Shown piece by piece: positions 17,008 to 25,357 of a stretch of DNA of 64,000 nucleotides; within the stretch, counting starts at the first letter, position 1; every line of letters starts with the position of its first letter. The stretch covers positions 1-64,000 of the forward strand of contig JAUYAO010000029.1 of NCBI GenBank assembly GCA_030692565.1, written 5' to 3'. The translations under genes were made by a program, and so were the position numbers. A model generated the notes under the pieces. The model searched no databases. It was not told where the DNA came from and was given only the letters and a program-made list of their open reading frames with translations. The DNA is from Nitrospira sp. (GTDB lineage Bacteria; Nitrospirota; Nitrospiria; Nitrospirales; Nitrospiraceae).

Positions 17008-18071
17008 TCACCCTCTCACAGCATCATATTGGAAAAGTGGGCGGCATTGTACACAGATTGCCCCGCCGAGAAAACCCTCGTGCAGGGTCGAGCACGACCT
17101 GATGGCAAGGAGGAGATTCGCAGGAGGGCAACCATCCGCCAAAACAGTTTAGGGTGGGAGGAGCACGCACCTACCGAGGAGTTAGTAGGTACGGCGGAGA
17201 TCTCGGGAGAGCATTAGGCTTCCCAGTACAAGCTGGTCCTGCACACCGCTCTCACACTCGACCCCCTTATGAACCATATTCCCCCGGGGCGTTAACTCCC
17301 CCCACGCGGTTAGAGTAGGCCCCCAGTATGAGCGAGTCAAGGGTTCTCTCGCGCCACGTAAAAAACATTGTGCCGAGGAATTCTGCCGAAACGAGACCGT
17401 CAGTCTATTTCGAAGCATGAGAAATCTCTGGTCGCACGAACGATCCACCGTGAGCACGACAGAGATACCACCCAGAATCACATTTCATAAATAGCAAGAG
17501 CCGACAGAGGCACGGGTGATAAATTCTTTCGAGCGTGGAAAATATTTTTCACTCCGAAAGAAAAAATATTTCACACGTTGCTGCTCTTCTTCTTGCGTGA
17601 GCATGAATCTGCCAGACCCCTCAAAAACCAAGCACTTCCACTACCGAAACCGTGATTCAGGCCGATGCTCTGCCGGGACTCCCCAGCTTCTGTGGATAAC
17701 TCTGTGTATGAGTGAGATCCTGTCGTTGAAATGCCTGATCTCAACAGTCCTGCGAGCAGATTGCCTAATAAATAGGCATAGTGCTTCCTCGAAGAGAGCC
17801 ACTATATTTAGCGGCTTGACGGATGATTCTTTTTCTTTTCCACAATCCCTGGGCAGATCCTGATCCGGGAGTGACCCGCTGACCAAAACGATTTTGTCTA
17901 GAGCCGAATAGGCCCAACCAATACCGACTTATGCACAGCACAGCAGTCTCACTGTGGAGAAACCGGTCGTATTTCATGAATATTTGCGTGATTTTGGCAG
18001 AACTCGTCGCCGATCAACGAGACGATTCATCCTCCCCTTCGTTCATCGTTCAGCTCGGACACAAACAACCG
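17008..18071. other. Gene-free kilobase, partly AT-rich, with DnaA-box-like sites
   Basis: No convincing gene: the frames here lack SDs and have odd composition. An AT-rich patch lies at about 17515-17580 (runs such as AATATTTTTC and AAAAAATATTTC). Sites resembling the DnaA box TTATCCACA: TGTGGATAA 17691-17699 (exact, reverse), TGTGTATGA 17703-17711 (reverse, imperfect), TTTTCCACA 17836-17844, TTATGCACA 17929-17937, TGTGGAGAA 17953-17961 (reverse, one mismatch), plus CGTGGAAAA 17534-17542 (reverse, weaker). Genes to the left are mostly leftward, and the 18.4-27.9 kb block to the right is mostly rightward. dnaA is not in the window. An origin, a DnaA-titrating site or a regulatory spacer are all possible. 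Confidence 0.35.
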
Positions 18072-18248
18072 CTATTTCTTGCGATAGACGTTCAATCCGA
18101 CTTTTTCTTCACGACCCGGGATCGTCACGTTGCCCTCCGTAGAGGCAATGATCGTGGTCTTCCCTGATGCCGACGGACCAAACTCCTTCGACATGTCCAC
18201 CTTGATAGTCAGGATCGTTCCTTCCATCGCCATCTCAACATTCTTCAT
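18072..18248 (-). CDS. Conserved-looking small hypothetical protein (58 aa)
   Basis: Starts at ATG 18248, six bases after GAGGAG; an in-frame TTG lies two codons earlier. The sequence is compact and beta-rich: GTILTIKVDMSKEFGPS, then ASGKTTIIASTEGN, then VTIPGREEKVGLNVYRKK. The SGKTT is not a P-loop, as no GxxxxGK context precedes it. The ordered strand pattern and strong SD indicate a real gene. I do not recognise a named family. It is the first gene after the DnaA-box spacer and points towards it. Confidence 0.75.
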   Translation of the reverse strand: MKNVEMAMEGTILTIKVDMSKEFGPSASGKTTIIASTEGNVTIPGREEKVGLNVYRKK

Positions 18249-18411
18249 GATCAACTCCTCTGGTCAATAATCGGCCTACGGATCATCACGGCTCCCACAT
18301 CCGCAAACACAATAAGCCGTGACTCCTAGGCCCTTCATCAAGACATGACGGCCTGATACCGATAGGGTTATTATTGCGCGAACGACCTTTGAGTGCGAGA
18401 GGATATAGCTG

Positions 18412-18918
18412 ATGGCTGAGTCAATGACGAATGAAGCGGTACGGGAAGCCTGGACGACGCTGGCACAAGAGGTGCGAACAGGTGTACTCCTCACCATGAG
18501 ACAGGGAAAGCCATTTGGCTCGCATGTGCCCTATGTGCTCGGCGAGAATTGGACGAGAGCGTATTTACACTTGAGCCAGCTTGCCCTGCACACCCAGCAT
18601 CTGCGTCAGGACCCGCAGGTGTCGCTCTTCCTCTCCGAACCTGATCACCCTGAAAAAACCCCGTTGGCCTTGCGCAGAATCAATCTACAGGGATCGGCCG
18701 CGATCCTAGCACCGAACGCGGCCACGTATGGACAGATGAAAGAACGCTATCTCGCCCGATTTCCAAAATCCGCCATGACCTTTGGATTTGCAGATTTTTC
18801 GCTATGGGAGCTGCAGCTTCAGGACGCCCATCTGGTCCTGGGGTTCGGCCAGGCCTACCAGGCAACAGCCCACTCCCCCGAACTCTGGATTCACCAACAA
18901 CCTGAGCGGAATAAATAG
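18412..18918 (+). CDS. Pyridoxamine 5'-phosphate oxidase-family (split-barrel flavin-binding) protein
   Basis: 168 residues from ATG 18412 behind GAGAGGA. The fold signature is visible: an N-terminal helix, RTGVLLTMRQGKPFGSHVPYVL (first barrel strands), AYLHLSQLALHTQHLRQDPQVSLFLSEP (flavin-proximal strands), LRRINLQGSAAIL, and a C-terminal YQATA segment. The AYLHLSQLALHTQNL-like pattern is close to HugZ/heme-utilisation PPOX proteins. Likely an FMN- or heme-binding cytoplasmic protein; true PNP oxidase activity is unlikely. Its TAG touches the palindromic repeat that follows. Confidence 0.8.
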   Translation: MAESMTNEAVREAWTTLAQEVRTGVLLTMRQGKPFGSHVPYVLGENWTRAYLHLSQLALHTQHLRQDPQVSLFLSEPDHPEKTPLALRRINLQGSAAILAPNAATYGQMKERYLARFPKSAMTFGFADFSLWELQLQDAHLVLGFGQAYQATAHSPELWIHQQPERNK

Positions 18919-19042
18919 CAGGCTGCTGAAAAACTCTGCCAGCGGCGTTCTCGCTTCGTTCAGAGGCTCAACGTACCACAAGGGTACGCCTTCGCCTCTT
19001 TATTCGCTACGGCCTTGTTGAACAGCCTTTTTGAGCAGCCTG
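18919..19042. repeat. MITE-like palindromic repeat element (124 bp)
   Basis: The element begins with CAGGCTGCTGAAAAA and ends with TTTTTGAGCAGCCTG, near-perfect terminal inverted repeats with a single mismatch in 15. An internal palindrome, GTACCACAAGGGTAC, sits near the middle. It starts on the base after the stop codon of the PPOX gene and ends 22 bases before the end of the convergent membrane-protein gene, so it may also act as a two-way terminator. I recall similar CAGGCTGCTGAAAAA-type repeats from Nitrospira intergenic regions, but could not check copy number. Confidence 0.75.
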
Positions 19043-19064
19043 ATAAAGAGGAAGCGGGCTCGGA

Positions 19065-19313
19065 CTATGGCCGCGTCTTGCGCAGGAGTCTGGACGTGAC
19101 GGTCCCCAAGGCCAGGCCACCCAAGAAGGTGAGGCCGAGAATCGTGAGGGCGAGGCCCGGTGTATTCCGTTCAGTCTGGCGGACATGCCGTCTGGCCTGA
19201 GTGCCCACTGAGGCTTCTCCGCCCATCCAAATCGCTGAGTCCTCCGGTGGCTCGGCAGCCGGTTTTGTGAATGGTGTGATACGTATCCTGCGGGTGTGTT
19301 TCAACTCGTCCAT
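19065..19313 (-). CDS. Small single-pass membrane hypothetical protein (82 aa)
   Basis: Start at ATG 19313 behind AAGGGA; the frame is open upstream but the earlier ATG has no SD. The N-terminal half is basic then proline/glutamate-rich (TRRIRITPFTKPAAEPPED) and likely cytoplasmic. One hydrophobic helix near the C-terminus (LALTILGLTFLGGLALG) is followed by a short basic tail (SRLLRKTRP). No family recognised. It follows the TIGR04073-like gene by 26 bases on the same strand and is probably co-transcribed with it. Confidence 0.65.
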   Translation of the reverse strand: MDELKHTRRIRITPFTKPAAEPPEDSAIWMGGEASVGTQARRHVRQTERNTPGLALTILGLTFLGGLALGTVTSRLLRKTRP

Positions 19314-19339
19314 AGATTCCCTTCGAATATGTTCTGTGT

Positions 19340-19729
19340 CTACTTGCGGCCAGCCGCCGTCACGTCGGATGGATCCTCTGGATCCCACGCATAGGCCGGC
19401 ATCAACAAGGGCTTATAGGTCGGCAGCGGAACTGCGAAGGTCGCCGTTTCAACAACACCGGCGACCGTGCGTGCGAAAAACATTCCGATTCCGTCGAACG
19501 GACCGCGCAGCATACCACGCACCCAGCCCTCATGAGTCCAGACTTCATAAATCTGACGCGGAACCTCTATCCATCCGGTCGAAAGATTCACCATACCTCG
19601 AATGAGCTTTCCGGAGATCCGGTCACTAAGAGCTGGCGACTCATCAGCCTGTGCCGGAGCCTGCGCCACCAGGCCGACGATCAGTACCGCCAGCAAGACT
19701 CCCATCTTCATACCCATCCGATTCAGCAA
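19340..19729 (-). CDS. Exosortase system-associated protein, TIGR04073-like
   Basis: About 129 residues. The frame is open far upstream into lnt; I choose TTG 19729, four bases after AGAAGGAG, giving MLNRMGMKMGVLLAVLIVG and a signal peptide ending QAPAQA. The body matches the TIGR04073 pattern: DRISGKLIRGMVNLSTGWIE, PRQIYEVWTHEG, glycine-rich GMLRGPFDGIGM, RTVAGVVETATF and PLPTYKPLLMP. These secreted proteins occur in genomes with exosortase/PEP-CTERM sorting; their role is unknown. No exosortase or PEP-CTERM substrate is seen in this window. It is divergent from lnt with a 58-base spacer. ATG 19717 is a possible alternative start. Confidence 0.7.
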   Translation of the reverse strand: MLNRMGMKMGVLLAVLIVGLVAQAPAQADESPALSDRISGKLIRGMVNLSTGWIEVPRQIYEVWTHEGWVRGMLRGPFDGIGMFFARTVAGVVETATFAVPLPTYKPLLMPAYAWDPEDPSDVTAAGRK

Positions 19730-19787
19730 TTTGCTCCTTCTATCCATTCCTTGCAAGTCGAAATCGCTTTCGTTATGGTACCGCACG

Positions 19788-21416
19788 ATGGATCGAATGC
19801 GTGCGCGCCAGCTCATTCTTGCCTGCATAAGTGGCCTCCTGCTCCCTCTGTGCTTTCCGAAATTTGATCTGGGGCTCCTCGCTTGGATCGCCATGATTCC
19901 CCTCCATGTCGCCCTCGACTCGTCTACGAGACGGCGGGCTTTTTGGATTGGATGCCTGACGGGGACCATTGGATTCACCGGAATCATGGCCTGGGTGGTC
20001 ACCGCGATGACCACCTATGGGAAAGTTCCCCTTCCCGTCAGCTACGCCATTTTGCTCCTGCTCACTGCCTATCTTGGACTTTACATCGGAATCTATAGTT
20101 GGAGCGTCGTCTGGTTACGCGAATTCTTACCACGGTATGGAATTATGTTTTCGCCTTGCGTGTGGGTCTCGCTCGAACTGCTGAGAACCTACGCGTTTTC
20201 AGGATTTCCCTGGAGCTTGCTGGGCTACTCACAGTATCGCGAACTGGAACTCATCCAGGTCGCCGACCATCTCGGTGTGTATGGCGTCTCCTTCCTGATC
20301 ATCCTCGTGAACCTGACGCTCGCCGAACTGCTCCTGTGGCTCATGCCCTTCTTCCGCGGATTCCGTCCGAAGAAGCTGCCGTGGGAACTCGTCACCGTCA
20401 CCAGCCTGCTCATGTTCTTGACCTACGGATATGGCACATCACTCCTAGCCGGAGCCACGCTGGCACCGCCGAAAGGGGTCGTGACCGTCGGCTTGGTTCA
20501 ACCCAATATCGATCAGGCGGTGAAGTGGGAGAGCGCCTATCGCGACGACACGATGCAACGATTCGCTCGCCTGACACACCAATTTGGCGATACCACCGAC
20601 TTGATCGTCTGGCCCGAAGCCGCCACGCCATTCATATTCGAGCGGGAGAGAGACTATCAGCTTCAACTCATGGCCCTGGCCGACCGGGCCAAAGCCCCGA
20701 TCCTATTCGGCAGCCCGGCGCTCCGCTTTTATCCGGACCGTCGTCCCTACTTATTGAACAGCGCCTATCTCTTGTCGGCAGACGGGACGATTCTTGGGCG
20801 GTATGACAAGCATCACTTAGTCCCGTTCGGAGAATACATTCCACTGAAGTCGTCGTTGCTGTTTTTCCTCGATAAGCTGGTTGAAGGTATCGGCGACTTT
20901 GAGGCTGGTCCAGGCGGAACAACGTTGTCGCTGACTCCCAAAGCAACGATCCGTGAAGACGGGACGTCCGTTCCCTCCCGCCCCCTGAAGTTCGGCGTGG
21001 CCATCTGCTATGAGGTGATTTTTCCGGATCTGGTCCGGCAGCTCGCGGTCAACGGCGCTGAATTTCTGGTGACCATTACGAACGACGGATGGTTCGGAAA
21101 CTCCTCGGCACCCGCGCAGCATTTTTCCATGGTCGTCTTCCGCTCGGTAGAAAACCATCTCGCCTTTGCCCGCTCCGCCAATACCGGGATCACCGGCGCC
21201 ATCGATCCCTACGGGCGGATCCTGCACGCGACCGGACTCTTTTCAGCGGAATCGGTTCGGGCGACGATTCCGGTCTGGCAACCGCGGACATTCTACAGCC
21301 GGCACGGGGATGTGTTTGCCTACGGCTGTGTGGTAATCTGCGCGCTGTTGTGCCTGATCAGTCTTCTCCGGCCGAAAGAGCCGGTTCACGGCACGACCGC
21401 TATCACTCCAGTGTAA
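19788..21416 (+). CDS. lnt: Apolipoprotein N-acyltransferase
   Basis: Adds the third acyl chain to the N-terminal cysteine of lipoproteins in the inner membrane. 542 residues from ATG 19788 (ATG 19797 also possible); the N-terminal half has about six to eight transmembrane segments. The C-terminal half is the periplasmic carbon-nitrogen hydrolase (nitrilase) domain with the expected E-K-C triad contexts: WPEAATPF, DKHHLVPFGEYIP and FGVAICYEVIFPD, then TNDGWFGNS. A final transmembrane helix follows. It heads a rightward run into prfB, lysS and lolCD, the last of which sort Lnt's products. Confidence 0.95.
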   Translation: MDRMRARQLILACISGLLLPLCFPKFDLGLLAWIAMIPLHVALDSSTRRRAFWIGCLTGTIGFTGIMAWVVTAMTTYGKVPLPVSYAILLLLTAYLGLYIGIYSWSVVWLREFLPRYGIMFSPCVWVSLELLRTYAFSGFPWSLLGYSQYRELELIQVADHLGVYGVSFLIILVNLTLAELLLWLMPFFRGFRPKKLPWELVTVTSLLMFLTYGYGTSLLAGATLAPPKGVVTVGLVQPNIDQAVKWESAYRDDTMQRFARLTHQFGDTTDLIVWPEAATPFIFERERDYQLQLMALADRAKAPILFGSPALRFYPDRRPYLLNSAYLLSADGTILGRYDKHHLVPFGEYIPLKSSLLFFLDKLVEGIGDFEAGPGGTTLSLTPKATIREDGTSVPSRPLKFGVAICYEVIFPDLVRQLAVNGAEFLVTITNDGWFGNSSAPAQHFSMVVFRSVENHLAFARSANTGITGAIDPYGRILHATGLFSAESVRATIPVWQPRTFYSRHGDVFAYGCVVICALLCLISLLRPKEPVHGTTAITPV

Positions 21417-21433
21417 TTCGAAAGGATACTTGC

Positions 21434-22574
21434 ATGTTAGAAGAGGTACGGAGTCGCGTGCAGACGGTCGGAGCCCAGGTCTCGGAACTACGGGGGCATC
21501 TTTGACCTCGCTCGCATGACCGCCGAGCTCGAAGAGCTCGAAGCCAAGATGGGCGTCCCGACATTCTGGAACGACACCAAATCAGCCGCAGCGACCAGCC
21601 GGAAAAAAGTCACGCTTGAGCGCGAACTCATCCAATGGCGTGAGATCGAGACGAAACTTGGCGACCTTCAGGCTCTGCTCGAACTGGCGGAAGAAGGCCA
21701 GGATCCCTCCCTTGAACAGGAGCTGACGACGGAGCTTCACCGGCTTGAAACCACGCTGGCCACGCTTCGCGTCGAAATGCTCCTCTCGGGAGAACTGGAT
21801 TCGAACAATGCGATCATGGCCATTCATCCCGGTGCCGGGGGCACGGAGTCGCAGGACTGGGCGCAGATGCTCCTGCGCATGTATGTCCGATGGGCTGAGA
21901 CCAAAAAGTTCAAGGTGGAAACATTGGACCTGCTCCACGGCGACGAAGCCGGAATCAAGAGCGTGACCATCTCGGTGACGGGCCCCTATGCGTACGGGTA
22001 CTTGAAGGCTGAAGCCGGCGTGCATCGCCTGGTCCGAATCTCCCCCTTTGACGCGAACAAGCGACGCCATACTTCCTTTGCCTCGGTCTTCGTCTATCCG
22101 GAACTCAACGAGGACATCGATGTCGTCATCGACGACAAAGATCTCAGAATCGATACCTTTCGAGCCGGCGGCGCCGGCGGCCAGAATGTGAACAAGGTTG
22201 AAACGGCGATCCGGATTACGCACATCCCCACCAACATCGTCGTGCAATGCCAGAACGAGCGATCGCAACTCCAGAACCGCAATGGCGCGATGAAGATTCT
22301 GAAAGCCCGTCTGTTCGAAGTGGAACAGAAAAAGAAAGAGGCGGAATTCAACGCCATCGTCGGCGAGAAGAAAGAGATCGGCTGGGGCAGTCAGATCCGG
22401 TCCTATGTGTTCCAGCCCTACCAAATGGTCAAAGACCACCGGACGGCCCATGAAACCGGGAACGTCGCGGCGGTCATGGACGGCGATCTGGACACGTTTA
22501 TTGAAGCGTATCTGAAGAAGAAGATGGCCGGAGCGCTCCTCGCCCCGACCACAGCCGGCACGGATGAGGATTAA
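21434..22574 (+). CDS. prfB: Peptide chain release factor 2, with programmed +1 frameshift
   Basis: Recognises UGA and UAA and triggers peptide release. The gene is split in two frames: the first reads [13 protein letters not shown] to GHL and stops at TGA 21503-21505; the second continues [18 protein letters not shown] to 22574. The junction CTT TGA C with CGGGGG three bases upstream is the classical RF2 autoregulatory site. The assembled protein is about 379 residues. [13 protein letters not shown] (stop-codon recognition) and [12 protein letters not shown] (GGQ peptidyl-transfer motif) are both intact. The start at ATG 21434 follows AAAGGA. Low RF2 favours the shift and so restores RF2. 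Confidence 0.96.
21491..21506 (+). promoter_or_regulatory. RF2 recoding site (SD-like CGGGGG, CTT TGA C)
   Basis: The ribosome reading frame 1 meets TGA at 21503-21505. The slippery CTT at 21500-21502 and the internal SD-like GGGGG at 21492-21496 have the same spacing as in the well-studied E. coli prfB site. A slip of +1 puts GAC (21504-21506) in frame with the rest of RF2. Confidence 0.95.
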
Positions 22575-22591
22575 CAGGACACGGAACGACC

Positions 22592-24073
22592 ATGGATGAA
22601 TTGAACGAACAACGACAGCAACGCATCAAGAAGCTCGACCAGCTGCGCGCAGGCGGCGTGGCTCCCTACGGCACTCGATTCGAAGTCAAAGACCGCGCGG
22701 GACAGCTCATCAAGCTGCATTCCGAAAAGTCCAAGGAAGTCCTGGAAGAGGAGAAAATCGGCTGCACCTTCGCCGGCCGCGTAGTCGCCTTGCGCCGGTT
22801 TGGCAAAGCCGGCTTTGCAGTCATACAGGACGGCGCAGACCGCTTACAGGTCTATCTCAAGAAAGATCTCCTCACCGAACAATCTTATATGGTGACGGAA
22901 CAGCTCGACCTGGGCGATTGGATCGGAGTCAGCGGCACACTCTTCCGCACCAAGACCAATGAATTCACCGTGGAAGTCCGTGAGCTGACCTTCTTGAGCA
23001 AGGCCCTGCGCCCGTTGCCGGAAAAGTGGCACGGACTCACCGACGTCGAAACACGCTACCGGCAACGCTACGTCGATCTGATCGCGAATCCCGACGTCCA
23101 CGACATTTTCGCCATCCGAAGCCGGATCATTGCGGGCATCAGGTCATACCTGATCGAACGCGGATTCCTGGAAGTCGAAACCCCGATGATGCACCCGATC
23201 CCCGGCGGCGCGGCCGCGAAGCCTTTTGTGACCCATCACAACGCCCTCGGTATCGACCTCTATTTGCGCATCGCACCGGAGTTGTACCTCAAGCGGCTCA
23301 TCGTGGGGGGCTTTCCCCGCGTCTTTGAAATCAATCGCAATTTCCGCAACGAAGGCATTTCCACGATTCACAACCCCGAATTCACGATGCTGGAGTTTTA
23401 CGTCTCGTATGCCGATTATCAGGACCTGATCATCCTGACCGAGGACATGGTGTCCAGCCTGGCCCAGCAGATGCTCGGAAAAACCGTGATCGACTATCAA
23501 GGCAAAGAGATCACCCTCACTCCACCCTGGCGGCGCTGGTCCTACCACCAGTCCATTCTGGAAGTGAACAATCTGGATGCATCCGTCCTGCAAGATCGCG
23601 ACAAGGCCGCTGCCGCCGCGAAATCACTCGGCATCCAGGTCGATCCCAAGGCCACGCTCTTTAATATTGTGAACGAGATTTTCGAAGAAACGGTCGAGCC
23701 GAACCTGATTCAACCGACGTTCATCACCGACTACCCGATCGAAATTTCCCCCCTCGCGCGGCGGAAGGATTCCAATCCCGCGCTCACCGACCGCTTTGAG
23801 CTCTATATCGCCGGACGAGAAATCGCGAATGCCTTTTCCGAGTTGAACGATCCGCTCGATCAGCGGGAACGATTCGAAGGCCAGGCGGCCCAGCGCGAAG
23901 CCGGCGATGAAGAAGCGCATCTTGTCGATGAGGATTTCTTGCGCGCATTGGAATACGGCATGCCGCCGACCGCCGGCGAAGGCATCGGCATCGACCGCTT
24001 GATTATGCTGTTCACGAATCAGGGTTCGATCCGTGATGTCGTCCTGTTTCCTCAACTCCGGCCGGAGAAATAA
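22592..24073 (+). CDS. lysS: Lysyl-tRNA synthetase (class II)
   Basis: 493 residues from ATG 22592, 17 bases after prfB. N-terminal OB-fold anticodon-binding domain (GRVVALRRFGKAGFAVIQDG), then the class II catalytic core: motif 1 around VETPMMHPIPGGAAAKPF, motif 2 FRNEGISTIHNPEFTMLE, motif 3 GIGIDRLIMLFTN. Normal bacterial length. Charges tRNA-Lys in the cytoplasm. prfB-lysS adjacency is common in bacteria, and the short spacers here point to one transcript running on into lolC. Confidence 0.96.
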   Translation: MDELNEQRQQRIKKLDQLRAGGVAPYGTRFEVKDRAGQLIKLHSEKSKEVLEEEKIGCTFAGRVVALRRFGKAGFAVIQDGADRLQVYLKKDLLTEQSYMVTEQLDLGDWIGVSGTLFRTKTNEFTVEVRELTFLSKALRPLPEKWHGLTDVETRYRQRYVDLIANPDVHDIFAIRSRIIAGIRSYLIERGFLEVETPMMHPIPGGAAAKPFVTHHNALGIDLYLRIAPELYLKRLIVGGFPRVFEINRNFRNEGISTIHNPEFTMLEFYVSYADYQDLIILTEDMVSSLAQQMLGKTVIDYQGKEITLTPPWRRWSYHQSILEVNNLDASVLQDRDKAAAAAKSLGIQVDPKATLFNIVNEIFEETVEPNLIQPTFITDYPIEISPLARRKDSNPALTDRFELYIAGREIANAFSELNDPLDQRERFEGQAAQREAGDEEAHLVDEDFLRALEYGMPPTAGEGIGIDRLIMLFTNQGSIRDVVLFPQLRPEK

Positions 24074-24079
24074 TCGCCC

Positions 24080-25357
24080 ATGTCGATGCCGTATGAAATC
24101 TTTGTCGGCCTTCGATATCTGCGCGCTAAGCGGCGGAACCGTACGATCTCACTCAACACGTTCGTGTCGATCGCCGGGATTACGCTCGGCGTGGCCGCCC
24201 TGATCGGGACCGTCGGCATCATGACCGGCTTCAAAGAGGACATTCAGGCCAAGATTCTCGGGACCACGGCCCATATCATCGTGCAGGACCGTATGAAAGA
24301 CGGCATGTCCGACTACGAACCGACCACGAAACAGATTGAAGCCGTCCAGGATGTCGTCGCCGCCACACCGTTTGTCCTGAAGCAGGTCCTGCTCACCACG
24401 CCGAACGGCGTCCAGGGCATCGTGCTTCGCGGGATCGACCCTCAGCGGGAAGGGCATGTCACCGAGCTCGCCAAGAATCTCGGAACCGGCGAACTGTCCG
24501 ACTTGAGCAAACCCGTGAAGATCAAGCAACCGCCGGCCGACGACCCCACCGGTCCGGCCGTCGAAACGGAGAAACCGGGCATCATCCTCGGCAAAGAGCT
24601 GGCTATGCGCCTCGGAGCTTTCGTGGGCGACACGGTCAACGTGGTCTCGCCCGTCGGCCCGATCAGCGCCATGGGCATGGTCCCGAAGATTCGCACCTTT
24701 GCCGTCGTCGGCCTCTTTCATTCCGGCATGTACGAATACGATTCCTCGCTGGCCTATATCGACCTTGCCGAGGCCCAAAAGTTCTTCAATATGGGCTCGA
24801 CCGTCTCCGGCATCGAAGTGAAAGTCACCGACGTCTTTCGCGCGAACGACATCGCTCACAACATCGAAGGCTCATTGGGATTTGTCTACGGCGCGAGAGA
24901 TTGGATGCAGATGAACCGCAATCTCTTTTCAGCGCTGAAGCTGGAGAAGACGATGATGTTTCTCCTCCTGGTCCTGATCACCATCGTCGCCTCGTTCAAT
25001 ATCGTCAGTACCCTCACGATGATCGTGACGGAAAAGCAAAAAGAGATCGCAATTCTGAAAGCCATGGGGGCGACCAGGAAGAGCATCCGGCGCATCTTTA
25101 TGCTGAACGGTCTCATCATCGGCTTCAGCGGCACGGCCATCGGCATTCCCCTGGGCTACGCCTTCCTCTGGCTGATCCAGACCTTTTGGGCGTTCGACCC
25201 GACCGTCTATTACATTTCCAGAATTCCCGTCCACGTCCAGGCGCTCGATGTGCTCCTTGTGGCTGGTTCCGCCATCCTCATCAGCTTTGCCGCGACCGTC
25301 TACCCGTCTCTCCAGGCGGCCAAGCTTGAACCAGTCGCGGCCCTGCGATACGAATGA
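24080..25357 (+). CDS. lolC: Lipoprotein-releasing ABC transporter permease (LolC/LolE)
   Basis: 425 residues from ATG 24080, six bases after lysS. Topology is that of the MacB/FtsX-like LolC family: one N-terminal helix (TFVSIAGITLGVAALIG), a large periplasmic domain of about 220 residues, then three helices near the C-terminus (MFLLLVLITIVASFNIVSTL and two more). The coupling segment is VTEKQKEIAILKAMGATRKSI. With LolD it extracts outer-membrane lipoproteins from the inner membrane. A single permease gene is present, so a LolC/E homodimer (LolF type) is likely. Confidence 0.92.
   Translation: MSMPYEIFVGLRYLRAKRRNRTISLNTFVSIAGITLGVAALIGTVGIMTGFKEDIQAKILGTTAHIIVQDRMKDGMSDYEPTTKQIEAVQDVVAATPFVLKQVLLTTPNGVQGIVLRGIDPQREGHVTELAKNLGTGELSDLSKPVKIKQPPADDPTGPAVETEKPGIILGKELAMRLGAFVGDTVNVVSPVGPISAMGMVPKIRTFAVVGLFHSGMYEYDSSLAYIDLAEAQKFFNMGSTVSGIEVKVTDVFRANDIAHNIEGSLGFVYGARDWMQMNRNLFSALKLEKTMMFLLLVLITIVASFNIVSTLTMIVTEKQKEIAILKAMGATRKSIRRIFMLNGLIIGFSGTAIGIPLGYAFLWLIQTFWAFDPTVYYISRIPVHVQALDVLLVAGSAILISFAATVYPSLQAAKLEPVAALRYE

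Noticed and set aside
17182-17481. 99-residue leftward frame in the DnaA-box spacer
   Set aside because: No SD, mixed composition and no recognisable pattern; treated as a chance frame in a gene-free region.
17515-17961. Calling the spacer the chromosomal origin
   Set aside because: Boxes and gene direction are suggestive, but the sampled plus strand is C-rich on both sides, and dnaA is absent. Kept only as a candidate.
21582-22451. 289-residue leftward frame
   Set aside because: Antisense shadow of prfB.
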